Assembly (NCBI GenBank): GCA_004557285.1
Contig: SFEK01000017.1
Coordinates: forward strand, 1-22,588
Origin: Bacteroidales bacterium
GTDB taxonomy: Bacteria > Bacteroidota > Bacteroidia > Bacteroidales > Bacteroidaceae
DNA: 22,588 bases
Direction of reading: 5' to 3'
Under the pieces are notes generated by a model, which was not told the DNA's origin, did no database searches, and saw only the letters and a list, made by a program, of their open reading frames with translations. The position numbers and the translations under genes are program-made. Positions 7,440-14,037 of the stretch are shown one piece after another. Numbering within the stretch: position 1 is the stretch's first letter; each line of letters begins with the position of its first letter.

Positions 7440-8620
7440 TACTTCTTGTTTTTGTTGCTTCCAGGATGTTTGGGGGCAAACGGACTGCTTTCTTGCTGTG
7501 GTGCTCCGTTGTCGGGTGCACTCATCTCGCCAGGCATCTTCATTTCGGTGATGATGCGGGTGCCCTTGGCTATACCGCCCAGTATCTCGGTGTTCACACC
7601 ATCGGTGATGCCCACGTTGACAGGATGCGCCTGGAACACATTGTTGTTGAGAGTCCACACCTTCTTGCTGCCCTTGCAGTCTTTGATGGTGTTCTTGCCT
7701 GCCAGTTCGGCGGTGGGCGTAAAGCGCAGAGCCTTGTTGGGCACGCTCAACACGTTTTGCTTTTCAAGGGTATAGATGGTGACATTGGCGGTGAGCCCCG
7801 GCTTGAGCTTGAGCTGCTTGTTGGGTGCGCTGATCACCACCTCATAGGTCACCACGTTGTTGTTGGTGGTGGCCTCTTGCCGCACCTGTGTGACACTGCC
7901 CTGGAACACGTCTTCGGGGAAGGCATCCACGGTGAACGACACGCGCTCTCCTTCCTTCACGTTTCCGATGTCGGCTTCATCCACATTGGCGATGACACGC
8001 ATGTCCGTGAGGTCTTGGGCAATGGTGAACAAGGTAGGAGTAGAGAAACTTGCCGCTACGGTCTGTCCTTCTTCCACTTCCTTGGCCAGCACAACACCGT
8101 CGATGGGCGACGTGATGGTGGCATAGCCTAAGTTGGTTTGTGCCTTGGCCACACTCTCCTGCCGCTGCCTCACGGTTTCCACGGCCTGACGATAGGCAAG
8201 CTGGGCGGTTTCAAACTCGTCGGCACTCACCAGACCTTTATTATATAAGGTGGTGTAGCGGTCGTAGTTGGCCTTCTGGTATTTCAGTTGGCTCTGGGCG
8301 TCGCTGAGGTTGGCCTTGGCAATGTTGAGTTCGCTGATGAGGTTGGTTTTGTCCAATTCTGCAATCACCTGCCCTTTCTACACCACGCTATTGTAATCAA
8401 CAAAGAGTTTGGCCACAATGCCTGACACCTGCGTACCCACATCCACGGACGTCACTGGCTCGATGGTGCCTGTAGCGGTGACGCTGTTGGAGATGGTGGT
8501 TTCGTCCACCAAGGCGGTATCGTAGGTGACTTCCTGTTGCTCCTTGCCGCAGAAGGCAAGGCTAAGGCATACGGCAATGGCCACGACGGCTGCCAATGTC
8601 ATGATGATTTTCTTTTTCAT
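7439..8620 (-). pseudogene. Periplasmic adaptor (MacA/HlyD type) interrupted by an in-frame amber codon
   Basis: One 394-codon reading frame for a membrane fusion protein, broken by TAG at codon 81 (8378-8380). Before it, 80 codons encode a hydrophobic signal with a possible, atypical lipoprotein cysteine (Cys24 in LAFCGKE) and the first half of the lipoyl-like domain (TGTIEPVTSVDVGTQVSG). After it, the same frame continues with KGQVIAELDK, the alpha-helical hairpin, the second lipoyl half (ITSPIDGVVLAKEVEEGQT) and the beta-barrel and proximal domains. There is no frameshift or second stop. Reinitiation at the GTG at 8368 would lack the signal peptide and half of the lipoyl fold. A single substitution, for example AAG (Lys) to TAG, explains the break. 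It may be a real nonsense mutation, a sequencing error or a suppressed stop. The gene sits 18 bases after the TolC-like gene and overlaps the ATPase start. Confidence 0.88.
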
Positions 8621-8638
8621 AGATTTGTGGTATTTTTT

Positions 8639-9958
8639 CTAATTGAATGATTCCATGTTTCCGTTTTCATAAAAGTGCAGCAACTGCAAATAGAGCAGCG
8701 TGGTGTATTTGCTCTCCAAGCGACTCTGCTGGGCATTGAGCAGAGTGGTCTTGGCATTGGTGAGTTCTACAATGTTTTTCAGTCCGAGGCGAAACTGCTC
8801 GCCCAGCAGTTCATAACTGTCCTGCGCACTGACCACACTGGCTTTGGCAGCCTTGTAGCGTTGCTGGTTGGTGGTGGCGTTGATCCAGAAGCCCTGGATG
8901 GTGAGTTGCAGAGAGCGGCGGGCATCTTCTTCCTTCAGCTGAGCCTGCTGCAGGGCGAGTTTGGCCTTGTTCACGGCAGTTTTGGTACTGCGGTTGTCAC
9001 TGAGCGGCACACTGAGTGTCACGCCGAGCGATCCACGCATATTGTCGGGCATCTGACTGCCCCACGACGTGCCGGTGCCGGTTATGGTGTTGGTGCCTAT
9101 GCCACCCTGAAGTGCAACGGTGGGCATCTTGCCCGTACGGGCTATGTCGATGTCGGTCTTGCCGCGCTCAATGTCGATGGCAGCCTGCTGCATTTCAGGC
9201 CGCATGGCCAGGGCGGCAGTCATCACCCTGTCGGCCGGAGGAATGTCGGCAAGAGCCTGACGGTCGGAGGCCGACGGCACGGCCACATCAAAATCAGTGG
9301 CATAGTCGAGCCGCAACAGTTCCTTCATCTGCAGTTTATATTCGTCGAGCGTACCCTTGGCGTTGACCAAGTTATACTCGTCGGTGGCAGCCTGCGCCTC
9401 CAACTGCGACAGGTCGGCTTTGGAGAGTTTGCCCACACGGTACATCTCGGTGCCGCGAAGAACGTTCTGCCTGCTGATGTCGAGTATTTCCTGATGCACA
9501 TTCACCGACTCGTTGACATAGAGTATCTGCACAAACAGCTGCACGATTTGCTCTTGGATGTTGTTGCTGTTTTCCTCTACCGTGAGCTGGGCCTGACGGT
9601 CTATGCGCTCGCTTTGGGTGATGTTGTGTCTGCGGCGCTTGCCATCCCATACGGTCCAGTTGGCATTGAGTCCGTAATCGCCCGAATAGGAAGCCTTGTC
9701 GGCACTTGAACCATTATCCATAAAGGGTTGGTAGCCCAACTGATGGGTGGTGGACAACGACAGCGAGGGCAACAGTGCCGCCTGCGACTCTCGGGTGTCT
9801 TCCTGGGCTGAAAGCACCGACAGACGTCCTGTGTTGAGCGTGATGTTGTGCTGCAGGGCATGGTCGATGCACTGCTGCAGCGTCCACACGGTAGGCGTAT
9901 CGGCCATGGCAGTGTGCAAGGTTGCAGTCATGACGACTGCCAAAATGGGTTTTCTCAT
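8639..9958 (-). CDS. TolC-like outer-membrane efflux protein
   Basis: A 439-residue outer-membrane factor. It has a Sec signal peptide (about residues 1-19, ending TAMA before DTPTVWTL). The mature start WTLQQCIDHALQHN is the usual first helix of the OEP family, and the two long helical repeats follow (SQAALLPSLSLS and SRLESKYTTLLYLQLL are typical segments). TolC family members form trimeric channels across the outer membrane and reach into the periplasm to meet the adaptor. It is the first gene of the exporter operon and has a probable promoter just upstream. The length is normal and no defect is visible. Confidence 0.93.
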   Translation of the reverse strand: MRKPILAVVMTATLHTAMADTPTVWTLQQCIDHALQHNITLNTGRLSVLSAQEDTRESQAALLPSLSLSTTHQLGYQPFMDNGSSADKASYSGDYGLNANWTVWDGKRRRHNITQSERIDRQAQLTVEENSNNIQEQIVQLFVQILYVNESVNVHQEILDISRQNVLRGTEMYRVGKLSKADLSQLEAQAATDEYNLVNAKGTLDEYKLQMKELLRLDYATDFDVAVPSASDRQALADIPPADRVMTAALAMRPEMQQAAIDIERGKTDIDIARTGKMPTVALQGGIGTNTITGTGTSWGSQMPDNMRGSLGVTLSVPLSDNRSTKTAVNKAKLALQQAQLKEEDARRSLQLTIQGFWINATTNQQRYKAAKASVVSAQDSYELLGEQFRLGLKNIVELTNAKTTLLNAQQSRLESKYTTLLYLQLLHFYENGNMESFN

Positions 9959-9990
9959 ATTTCTTTTGTATCAAAAAACGATTTTGGATG

Positions 9991-10026
9991 CAAAAGTAAT
10001 GGGTTTTGTCTTCATGAAAAAACAAA
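9991..10026 (-). promoter_or_regulatory. Probable promoter of the exporter operon
   Basis: On the minus strand the -7 box TACTTTTG (9991-9998) matches the Bacteroidetes consensus TAnnTTTG. A TTTG (10023-10026) lies 24 bases upstream, which is slightly longer than the usual 19-23. Transcription would start near 9984, about 26 bases before the TolC-like start codon. Confidence 0.5.
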
Positions 10027-10070
10027 ATGGATAATTATCCCAAGTTAACAGAGATAAGTATCCATTTTGT
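10016..10070 (-). terminator. Intrinsic terminator of ribE
   Basis: Perfect 12-base arms ACAAAATGGATA / TATCCATTTTGT (10022-10033 and 10059-10070). On the minus strand, after one mismatch, an inner 5 bp TTATC/GATAA helix extends the stem. The stem is followed on the minus strand by six T (10016-10021). It lies 29 bases after the ribE stop and is the best intrinsic terminator in the window. Its 3' arm overlaps the upstream element of the exporter promoter. Confidence 0.7.
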
Positions 10071-10098
10071 AGATAATACATATTTTATTTAACAAATA

Positions 10099-10707
10099 TT
10101 ATTGTTGTACCAAACTGTTCAGACGGGCGATGTATTTGCCAAGGATATCAAACTCGAGGTTGACCACCGTGCCCAGCTGGATGTCGCAGAAGTTGGTATG
10201 TTCAAAGGTGTAAGGAATGATAGCCACCTGGAAGGTATTCTCTGTGGGCTGGCACACCGTCAGCGACACGCCGTTGACGGTGACGCTGCCTTTATCCACA
10301 GTAAAATAGCCGCGGCGAGCCATCTCCTTGTCGTAATCGTAGCGGAATGTGAAATAGGTGCTGCCGTTGGCATCCTGCACGTCCACACAGCGGGCGGTCA
10401 TATCCACATGACCCTGCACGATGTGCCCGTCGAGTCGGCCGTTCATGGGCATCGAGCGTTCTACATTGACTTTGTCACCCACCTTGAGCAGCCCCAGGTT
10501 GGAGCGGTCAAGGGTTTCTTTCATGGCTGTGACAGTGTAGCTGTCGCCCTGCATCGACACCACAGTGAGGCACACGCCGTTATGAGAAACACTCTGGTCT
10601 ATCTTCAACTCGTGGGCAAAGGGGCACGAAAGCGTGAGATGCACATTGTCCTTGTCGTGGACGATGGCCGTGACCTTGGCCATTGATTCTATAATACCGG
10701 AAAACAT
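10099..10707 (-). CDS. ribE: Riboflavin synthase alpha chain
   Basis: A 202-residue riboflavin synthase, which makes riboflavin by transferring a four-carbon unit between two 6,7-dimethyl-8-ribityllumazine molecules. The start is set by the highly conserved N-terminus MFSGIIE. The long in-frame extension upstream (to 10899) only reads through non-coding sequence. The two lumazine-binding repeats are visible: SHNGVCLTV (41-49) in the first and VTVNGVSLTV (142-151) in the second, with GHIVQGHVD (94-102) between them and the C-terminal helix ILGKYIARL (188-196). Length is standard. No other riboflavin gene is adjacent. The promoter nearest to it appears to be at 10985-11016, so its mRNA would carry the structured leader described at 10775-10973. 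Confidence 0.95.
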   Translation of the reverse strand: MFSGIIESMAKVTAIVHDKDNVHLTLSCPFAHELKIDQSVSHNGVCLTVVSMQGDSYTVTAMKETLDRSNLGLLKVGDKVNVERSMPMNGRLDGHIVQGHVDMTARCVDVQDANGSTYFTFRYDYDKEMARRGYFTVDKGSVTVNGVSLTVCQPTENTFQVAIIPYTFEHTNFCDIQLGTVVNLEFDILGKYIARLNSLVQQ

Positions 10708-10750
10708 GAATTGTTGTGTTTTGATGATTATAAATATGTTGACGAAAATA

Positions 10751-10772
10751 TGGGCAGGATAAATCCTGCCCA
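10751..10772 (-). other. Perfect hairpin in the ribE leader
   Basis: A 9 bp stem TGGGCAGGA / TCCTGCCCA with a 4-base loop. It lies 43 bases upstream of the ribE start and immediately after the inverted-repeat element. On the minus strand it is followed by TATTTTCG, a weak T-rich tail. It could be an attenuator, a terminator for a short upstream RNA or a processing site. Confidence 0.55.
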
Positions 10773-10774
10773 CT

Positions 10775-10973
10775 ATGAAAAAAGACCGTACCGGTGATGT
10801 GATGAAAACTCCTGATCTATAAGATTTGAGTGCTCTCCGCCTTTGTAATCCACCGGCTTTACAGCTATATCGTGAGATATTGTGGCCCGCCATTGGCAAA
10901 AGATGCGTTCTCGGTTTTCGTAATTTAATTGATGAGTATCCCTATCGAACCAAAATACGGTCTCTTGTTTCAT
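10775..10973 (-). other. Inverted-repeat-bounded segment: candidate structured RNA or MITE-like repeat
   Basis: On the minus strand this segment starts with ATGAAACAAGAGACCGTA (10956-10973) and ends with its imperfect complement TACGGTCTTTTTTCAT (10775-10790). As RNA this gives a closing helix of up to 16 pairs with a two-base bulge and one G-U pair. Internal helices can be drawn: CCGGTG (10851-10856) with CACCGG (10790-10795), ATATC-TCAC-GATAT near 10865-10880, and ACTC/GAGT enclosing ATCT/AGAT near 10808-10830. A promoter sits directly upstream (10985-11016). The segment also contains a 66-codon open frame (10773-10973, starting MKQETVFWFDRD) that begins exactly at the inverted repeat. I recognise no protein family in it and regard coding as unlikely. 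Whether this is a leader, an sRNA or a repeated mobile element cannot be decided from one copy. Confidence 0.5.
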
Positions 10974-10984
10974 CTTTGCGGGTG

Positions 10985-11016
10985 CAAAAGTAAGCATTTA
11001 TTGCCAATGCGCCAAA
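10985..11016 (-). promoter_or_regulatory. Bacteroidetes-type promoter reading toward ribE
   Basis: On the minus strand TTTG (11013-11016), 20 bases, then TACTTTTG (10985-10992). This is a near-ideal -33/-7 pair for the Bacteroidetes primary sigma factor. Transcription should start near 10978-10981, just before the inverted-repeat segment. Confidence 0.7.
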
Positions 11017-11057
11017 TAATTTCACCATGAATATCAAAATATTTAAAAAATTGTATG

Positions 11058-11065
11058 TACTTTTG
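11058..11065 (+). promoter_or_regulatory. Probable mltG promoter (-7 box)
   Basis: TACTTTTG matches TAnnTTTG, with the mltG ATG 24 bases downstream. No clear TTTG is present 17-23 bases upstream, so only half of the promoter is supported. It is divergent from the promoter at 10985-11016. Confidence 0.5.
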
Positions 11066-11089
11066 CACCCAAAATAATAGAACATTACC

Positions 11090-12121
11090 ATGGACAAGAA
11101 AAAGAAATCATTGAAGAAAATCATCGTGGCGGCTGATGTCGCCGTCACACTGCTGCTCATCGCAGGCTATTGCATTTTCTTTTCGTCGATGAACAAAGCC
11201 GACGAGCGGCAATATGTCTATATCGACGACGACGACAACATCGACTCGGTAATCGTGAAAATGGACGCGCTCTGCACACCGCAGTCGATGCTCGGATTCA
11301 AACTGCTGGCCAGCGTCACCTCGTATGCCGACCATGTGAGGAGCGGACGTTATGACGTGGGCGACGGCAAGGGGGCGTTCAACGTGTTCAGAAGAATTAA
11401 AAACGGTATGCAGGCACCTGTCAACCTGACCATTCCGAACGTGAGGACGGTTGAACGGCTGGCAGGGGCGCTGTCGAAGAAACTCATGATGGACAGCGTG
11501 ACCGTGCTCAAGGCGTTGACCGATTCTGCCGTGTGTGCCAAATACCACTATACGCCGCAAACCATCGTGTGCATGTTCATTCCCAACACTTATGACGTGT
11601 ATTGGAACATCTCCACCGACAAACTGCTCGACCGCATGGACAAGGAGAGCAAACGGTTCTGGAACGACGAACGCACACAAAAGGCCAACGACATGAAGCT
11701 GACCAAAGAACAGGTGATAACGCTGGCAAGCATCGTGGACGAGGAAACGGCCAACGATCAGGAAAAACCGATGGTTGCAGGCATGTATTACAACCGGTTG
11801 ATGGCCGACATGCCGCTGCAGGCCGACCCCACCATCAAATTCGCCCTCAACGATTTCAGCATCAGGCGCATCTACCACAACATGCTGCAGGTGAACAGTC
11901 CGTACAACACCTATAAGAATACCGGCCTGCCTCCAGGCCCCATCCGCATCCCCACCGTGGTGGGCATCGATGCCGTGCTCAACTACACTCACCACAAATA
12001 TCTTTACATGTGTGCGAAGGAGGACTTCAGCGGTACGCACAACTTTGCCGAAACCTACCAAGAGCATTTACAGAATGCTGCAAAATACAGCGATGCGCTC
12101 AACAAAAGGGGCATAAAATGA
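11090..12121 (+). CDS. mltG: Endolytic peptidoglycan transglycosylase MltG (YceG-like)
   Basis: A 343-residue protein with a lysine-rich cytoplasmic N-terminus, one membrane anchor (about residues 11-33) and a YceG domain facing the periplasm. The catalytic region ASIVDEETA (213-221) holds the expected glutamate, followed by YYNRLMADMPLQADPT (233-248) and the conserved PYNTYKNTGLPPGPI segment, which together define the family. MltG cuts nascent glycan strands inside the chain and is thought to set their length and act as a terminase near the elongation or division machinery. Length is normal for Bacteroidetes. It has its own -7 box and is divergent from ribE. About 100 bases separate it from glnS, which has a separate promoter. 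Confidence 0.93.
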   Translation: MDKKKKSLKKIIVAADVAVTLLLIAGYCIFFSSMNKADERQYVYIDDDDNIDSVIVKMDALCTPQSMLGFKLLASVTSYADHVRSGRYDVGDGKGAFNVFRRIKNGMQAPVNLTIPNVRTVERLAGALSKKLMMDSVTVLKALTDSAVCAKYHYTPQTIVCMFIPNTYDVYWNISTDKLLDRMDKESKRFWNDERTQKANDMKLTKEQVITLASIVDEETANDQEKPMVAGMYYNRLMADMPLQADPTIKFALNDFSIRRIYHNMLQVNSPYNTYKNTGLPPGPIRIPTVVGIDAVLNYTHHKYLYMCAKEDFSGTHNFAETYQEHLQNAAKYSDALNKRGIK

Positions 12122-12139
12122 CATTTCCGTGGAAAAATA

Positions 12140-12170
12140 TTGCTGCAATGGGAAAAATACACTACCTTTG
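12140..12170 (+). promoter_or_regulatory. glnS promoter
   Basis: TTG (12140-12142), 20 bases, then TACCTTTG (12163-12170), a good Bacteroidetes -33/-7 pair. Transcription would begin near 12176, after the TTG at 12184 is ruled out as a sensible start, and would give a leader of about 45 bases before the ATG at 12223. Confidence 0.65.
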
Positions 12171-12222
12171 CATAAGATAACATTTGTATTGTAAATACTT
12201 TTCAAAACAACAAGCACTCAAT

Positions 12223-13938
12223 ATGACAAACAACGAAGAGAAAAAGGCCGAAGAGAAAAAAAATCTTAGCTTTGTAGAGCAAATGGTGGAAAACGATATT
12301 GCCGAAGGCAAAAACGGCAAACGCATACAGACTCGTTTCCCGCCTGAACCTAACGGCTATTTACATATTGGGCACGCCAAGGCCATCTGCATGGACTTTG
12401 GTGTGGCTGAAAACTATGGGGGCGTGTGCAACCTGCGTTTTGACGATACCAACCCAAGCAAGGAAGACACCGAATATGTTGACTCTATCCTCAACGACAT
12501 TCAATGGCTGGGCTTCCACTGGGCCAACGTGTATTATGCTTCCGACTATTTCCAGCAGCTGTGGGACTTTGCCGTGTGGATGATCAAACAGGGCAAGGCT
12601 TATATCGACGAACAGACAAGCGAGGAAATCGCACAGCAGAAGGGAACACCCACGCAGCCGGGCGTGAACTCGCCCTACCGTGACCGCCCCATCGAGGAAA
12701 ACCTCGAACTGTTCAACAAAATGAATACACCCGACGTGGTGGAGGGCTCAATGGTGCTGAGGGCAAAGCTGGATATGGCCAACCCCAACATGCACTTCCG
12801 CGACCCCATCATGTATCGCATCATTCACACACCGCACCACCGCACAGGCACTCAGTGGCACGCTTACCCCATGTATGACTTTGCCCACGGACAGAGCGAC
12901 TACTTTGAGGGCGTGACCCACTCCATCTGTACACTGGAGTTTGTGCCTCACCGTCCGCTCTATGATGCGTTCATCGACGACTTGAAAATCTCCAAAGGCG
13001 AAGGCGACAACCTGAACGACTTCCGTCCTCGCCAGATTGAGTTCAACCGTCTGAACCTGACCTATACCGTGATGAGCAAGCGAAAGCTGCACGCACTGGT
13101 GGATGGCAAATATGTGTGCGGATGGGATGACCCGCGTATGCCCACGCTCTGCGGTATGCGCCGCAGGGGTTACTCGCCCGAAAGCATCAGAAACTTCATC
13201 AAGAGCATCGGCTACACCAAATTCGATGCCCTGAACGACGTGGCTTTGCTGGAAGCTGCCGTGCGCGATGACCTGAACAAACGGTCGCTGAGAGTTTCGG
13301 CAGTGGTGAACCCTGTGAAACTGGTGATTACCAACTATCCTGAGGGCATGACCGAAGAGATGGAAGCGGTGAACAACCCTGAAAACGAGGCTGACGGCAC
13401 ACACACCATCACCTTCAGCAGAAATCTCTGGATTGAGCGTGACGATTTTATGGAGGATGCACCGAAGAAATTTTTCCGCATGACTCCTGGAAAAGAGGTG
13501 CGCCTGAAAAATGCCTACATCGTGAAATGCACGGGATGCACCAAAGACGAGAACGGCAACATCACCGAAATCCAGGCAGAATATGACCCCAACAGCAAGA
13601 GCGGCATGGATGGTGCCAACCGCAAAGTGAAGGGCACACTGCACTGGGTAAGCGCAGACCATTGCCACAAGGCTGAGGTGAGGGTGTATGACCGCTTGTT
13701 CAGCGTAGAGAACCCTGGTGCCGACGAACGTGACTTCCTGGAATTGCTGAACCCTGACTCGCTGCAGGTCATCGACAACTGCTATGTGGAAAATTATGCC
13801 GCTGAACGCAAACCCGGTGAATATCTCCAGTTCCAGCGCATCGGTTATTTCATGCCCGACCTCGACAGCAAGCCCGAACACTTGGTGTTCAACAAAACGG
13901 TGGGTCTGAAGGACACATGGGCAAAAATGAACAAATAA
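12223..13938 (+). CDS. glnS: Glutaminyl-tRNA synthetase
   Basis: A 571-residue class I synthetase that charges tRNA-Gln. The catalytic motif PPEPNGYLHIGHAKA contains HIGH at residues 48-51, and the KMSKS-type loop is VMSKR at 283-287, the form usual in GlnRS. The stretch HGQSDYFEGVTHSICTLEF and the C-terminal anticodon-binding beta-barrels distinguish it from bacterial GluRS. I start at the ATG at 12223 because the acidic/lysine-rich leader (TNNEEKKAEEKK) follows it and the predicted transcription start lies at about 12176; the longer frame begins at a TTG at 12184. It is monocistronic in appearance, with its own promoter and a terminator hairpin after the stop. A long open frame on the opposite strand is a shadow of its codon use. 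Confidence 0.96.
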   Translation: MTNNEEKKAEEKKNLSFVEQMVENDIAEGKNGKRIQTRFPPEPNGYLHIGHAKAICMDFGVAENYGGVCNLRFDDTNPSKEDTEYVDSILNDIQWLGFHWANVYYASDYFQQLWDFAVWMIKQGKAYIDEQTSEEIAQQKGTPTQPGVNSPYRDRPIEENLELFNKMNTPDVVEGSMVLRAKLDMANPNMHFRDPIMYRIIHTPHHRTGTQWHAYPMYDFAHGQSDYFEGVTHSICTLEFVPHRPLYDAFIDDLKISKGEGDNLNDFRPRQIEFNRLNLTYTVMSKRKLHALVDGKYVCGWDDPRMPTLCGMRRRGYSPESIRNFIKSIGYTKFDALNDVALLEAAVRDDLNKRSLRVSAVVNPVKLVITNYPEGMTEEMEAVNNPENEADGTHTITFSRNLWIERDDFMEDAPKKFFRMTPGKEVRLKNAYIVKCTGCTKDENGNITEIQAEYDPNSKSGMDGANRKVKGTLHWVSADHCHKAEVRVYDRLFSVENPGADERDFLELLNPDSLQVIDNCYVENYAAERKPGEYLQFQRIGYFMPDLDSKPEHLVFNKTVGLKDTWAKMNK

Positions 13939-13955
13939 AAATGCTGATTGACAGT

Positions 13956-13991
13956 CTTGCCTGATACTCAAAAAAATGGGTATCGGGCAAG
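13956..13991 (+). terminator. glnS terminator hairpin
   Basis: CTTGCCTGATAC (13956-13967) pairs with GTATCGGGCAAG (13980-13991), 12 pairs including one T-G, around a 12-base A-rich loop. It starts 17 bases after the glnS stop. The tail CCTTTATATATTTT is T-rich but not a clean T-run. Confidence 0.6.
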
Positions 13992-14037
13992 CCTTTATAT
14001 ATTTTGAATAAAAACTTTAACTATAATTCATAACAAG

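Noticed and set aside
7440..7658. N-terminal extension of the ABC ATPase
   Set aside because: It is an out-of-frame reading of the adaptor gene; tandem ATGs at 7434-7439 overlapping the adaptor stop are the natural start.
7439..8620. Two separate genes (a short secreted peptide and a truncated adaptor)
   Set aside because: Both parts lie in the same frame, are separated by one stop codon, and join into one normal membrane fusion protein. The second part alone lacks a signal peptide and half of its lipoyl domain.
10708..10899. N-terminal extension of riboflavin synthase
   Set aside because: The family starts with MFSGIIE at 10707; the extension translates the hairpin and inverted-repeat region and has no similarity to the enzyme.
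10775..10973. 6S RNA
   Set aside because: 6S RNA is one long hairpin with a central bubble. This segment has a closing helix but several separate internal hairpins, so the shape does not fit.
10773..10990. FMN riboswitch upstream of ribE
   Set aside because: The conserved core (AGGGYRGGGUGAAAUUCCC-like start and the later GCC-GACNGU segments) is absent on the minus strand; only general helices are present.
12748..13971. 407-codon open frame antisense to glnS
   Set aside because: It lies wholly over a well-recognised synthetase, has no family features, and is rich in His/Val/Arg as expected for a codon-bias shadow.
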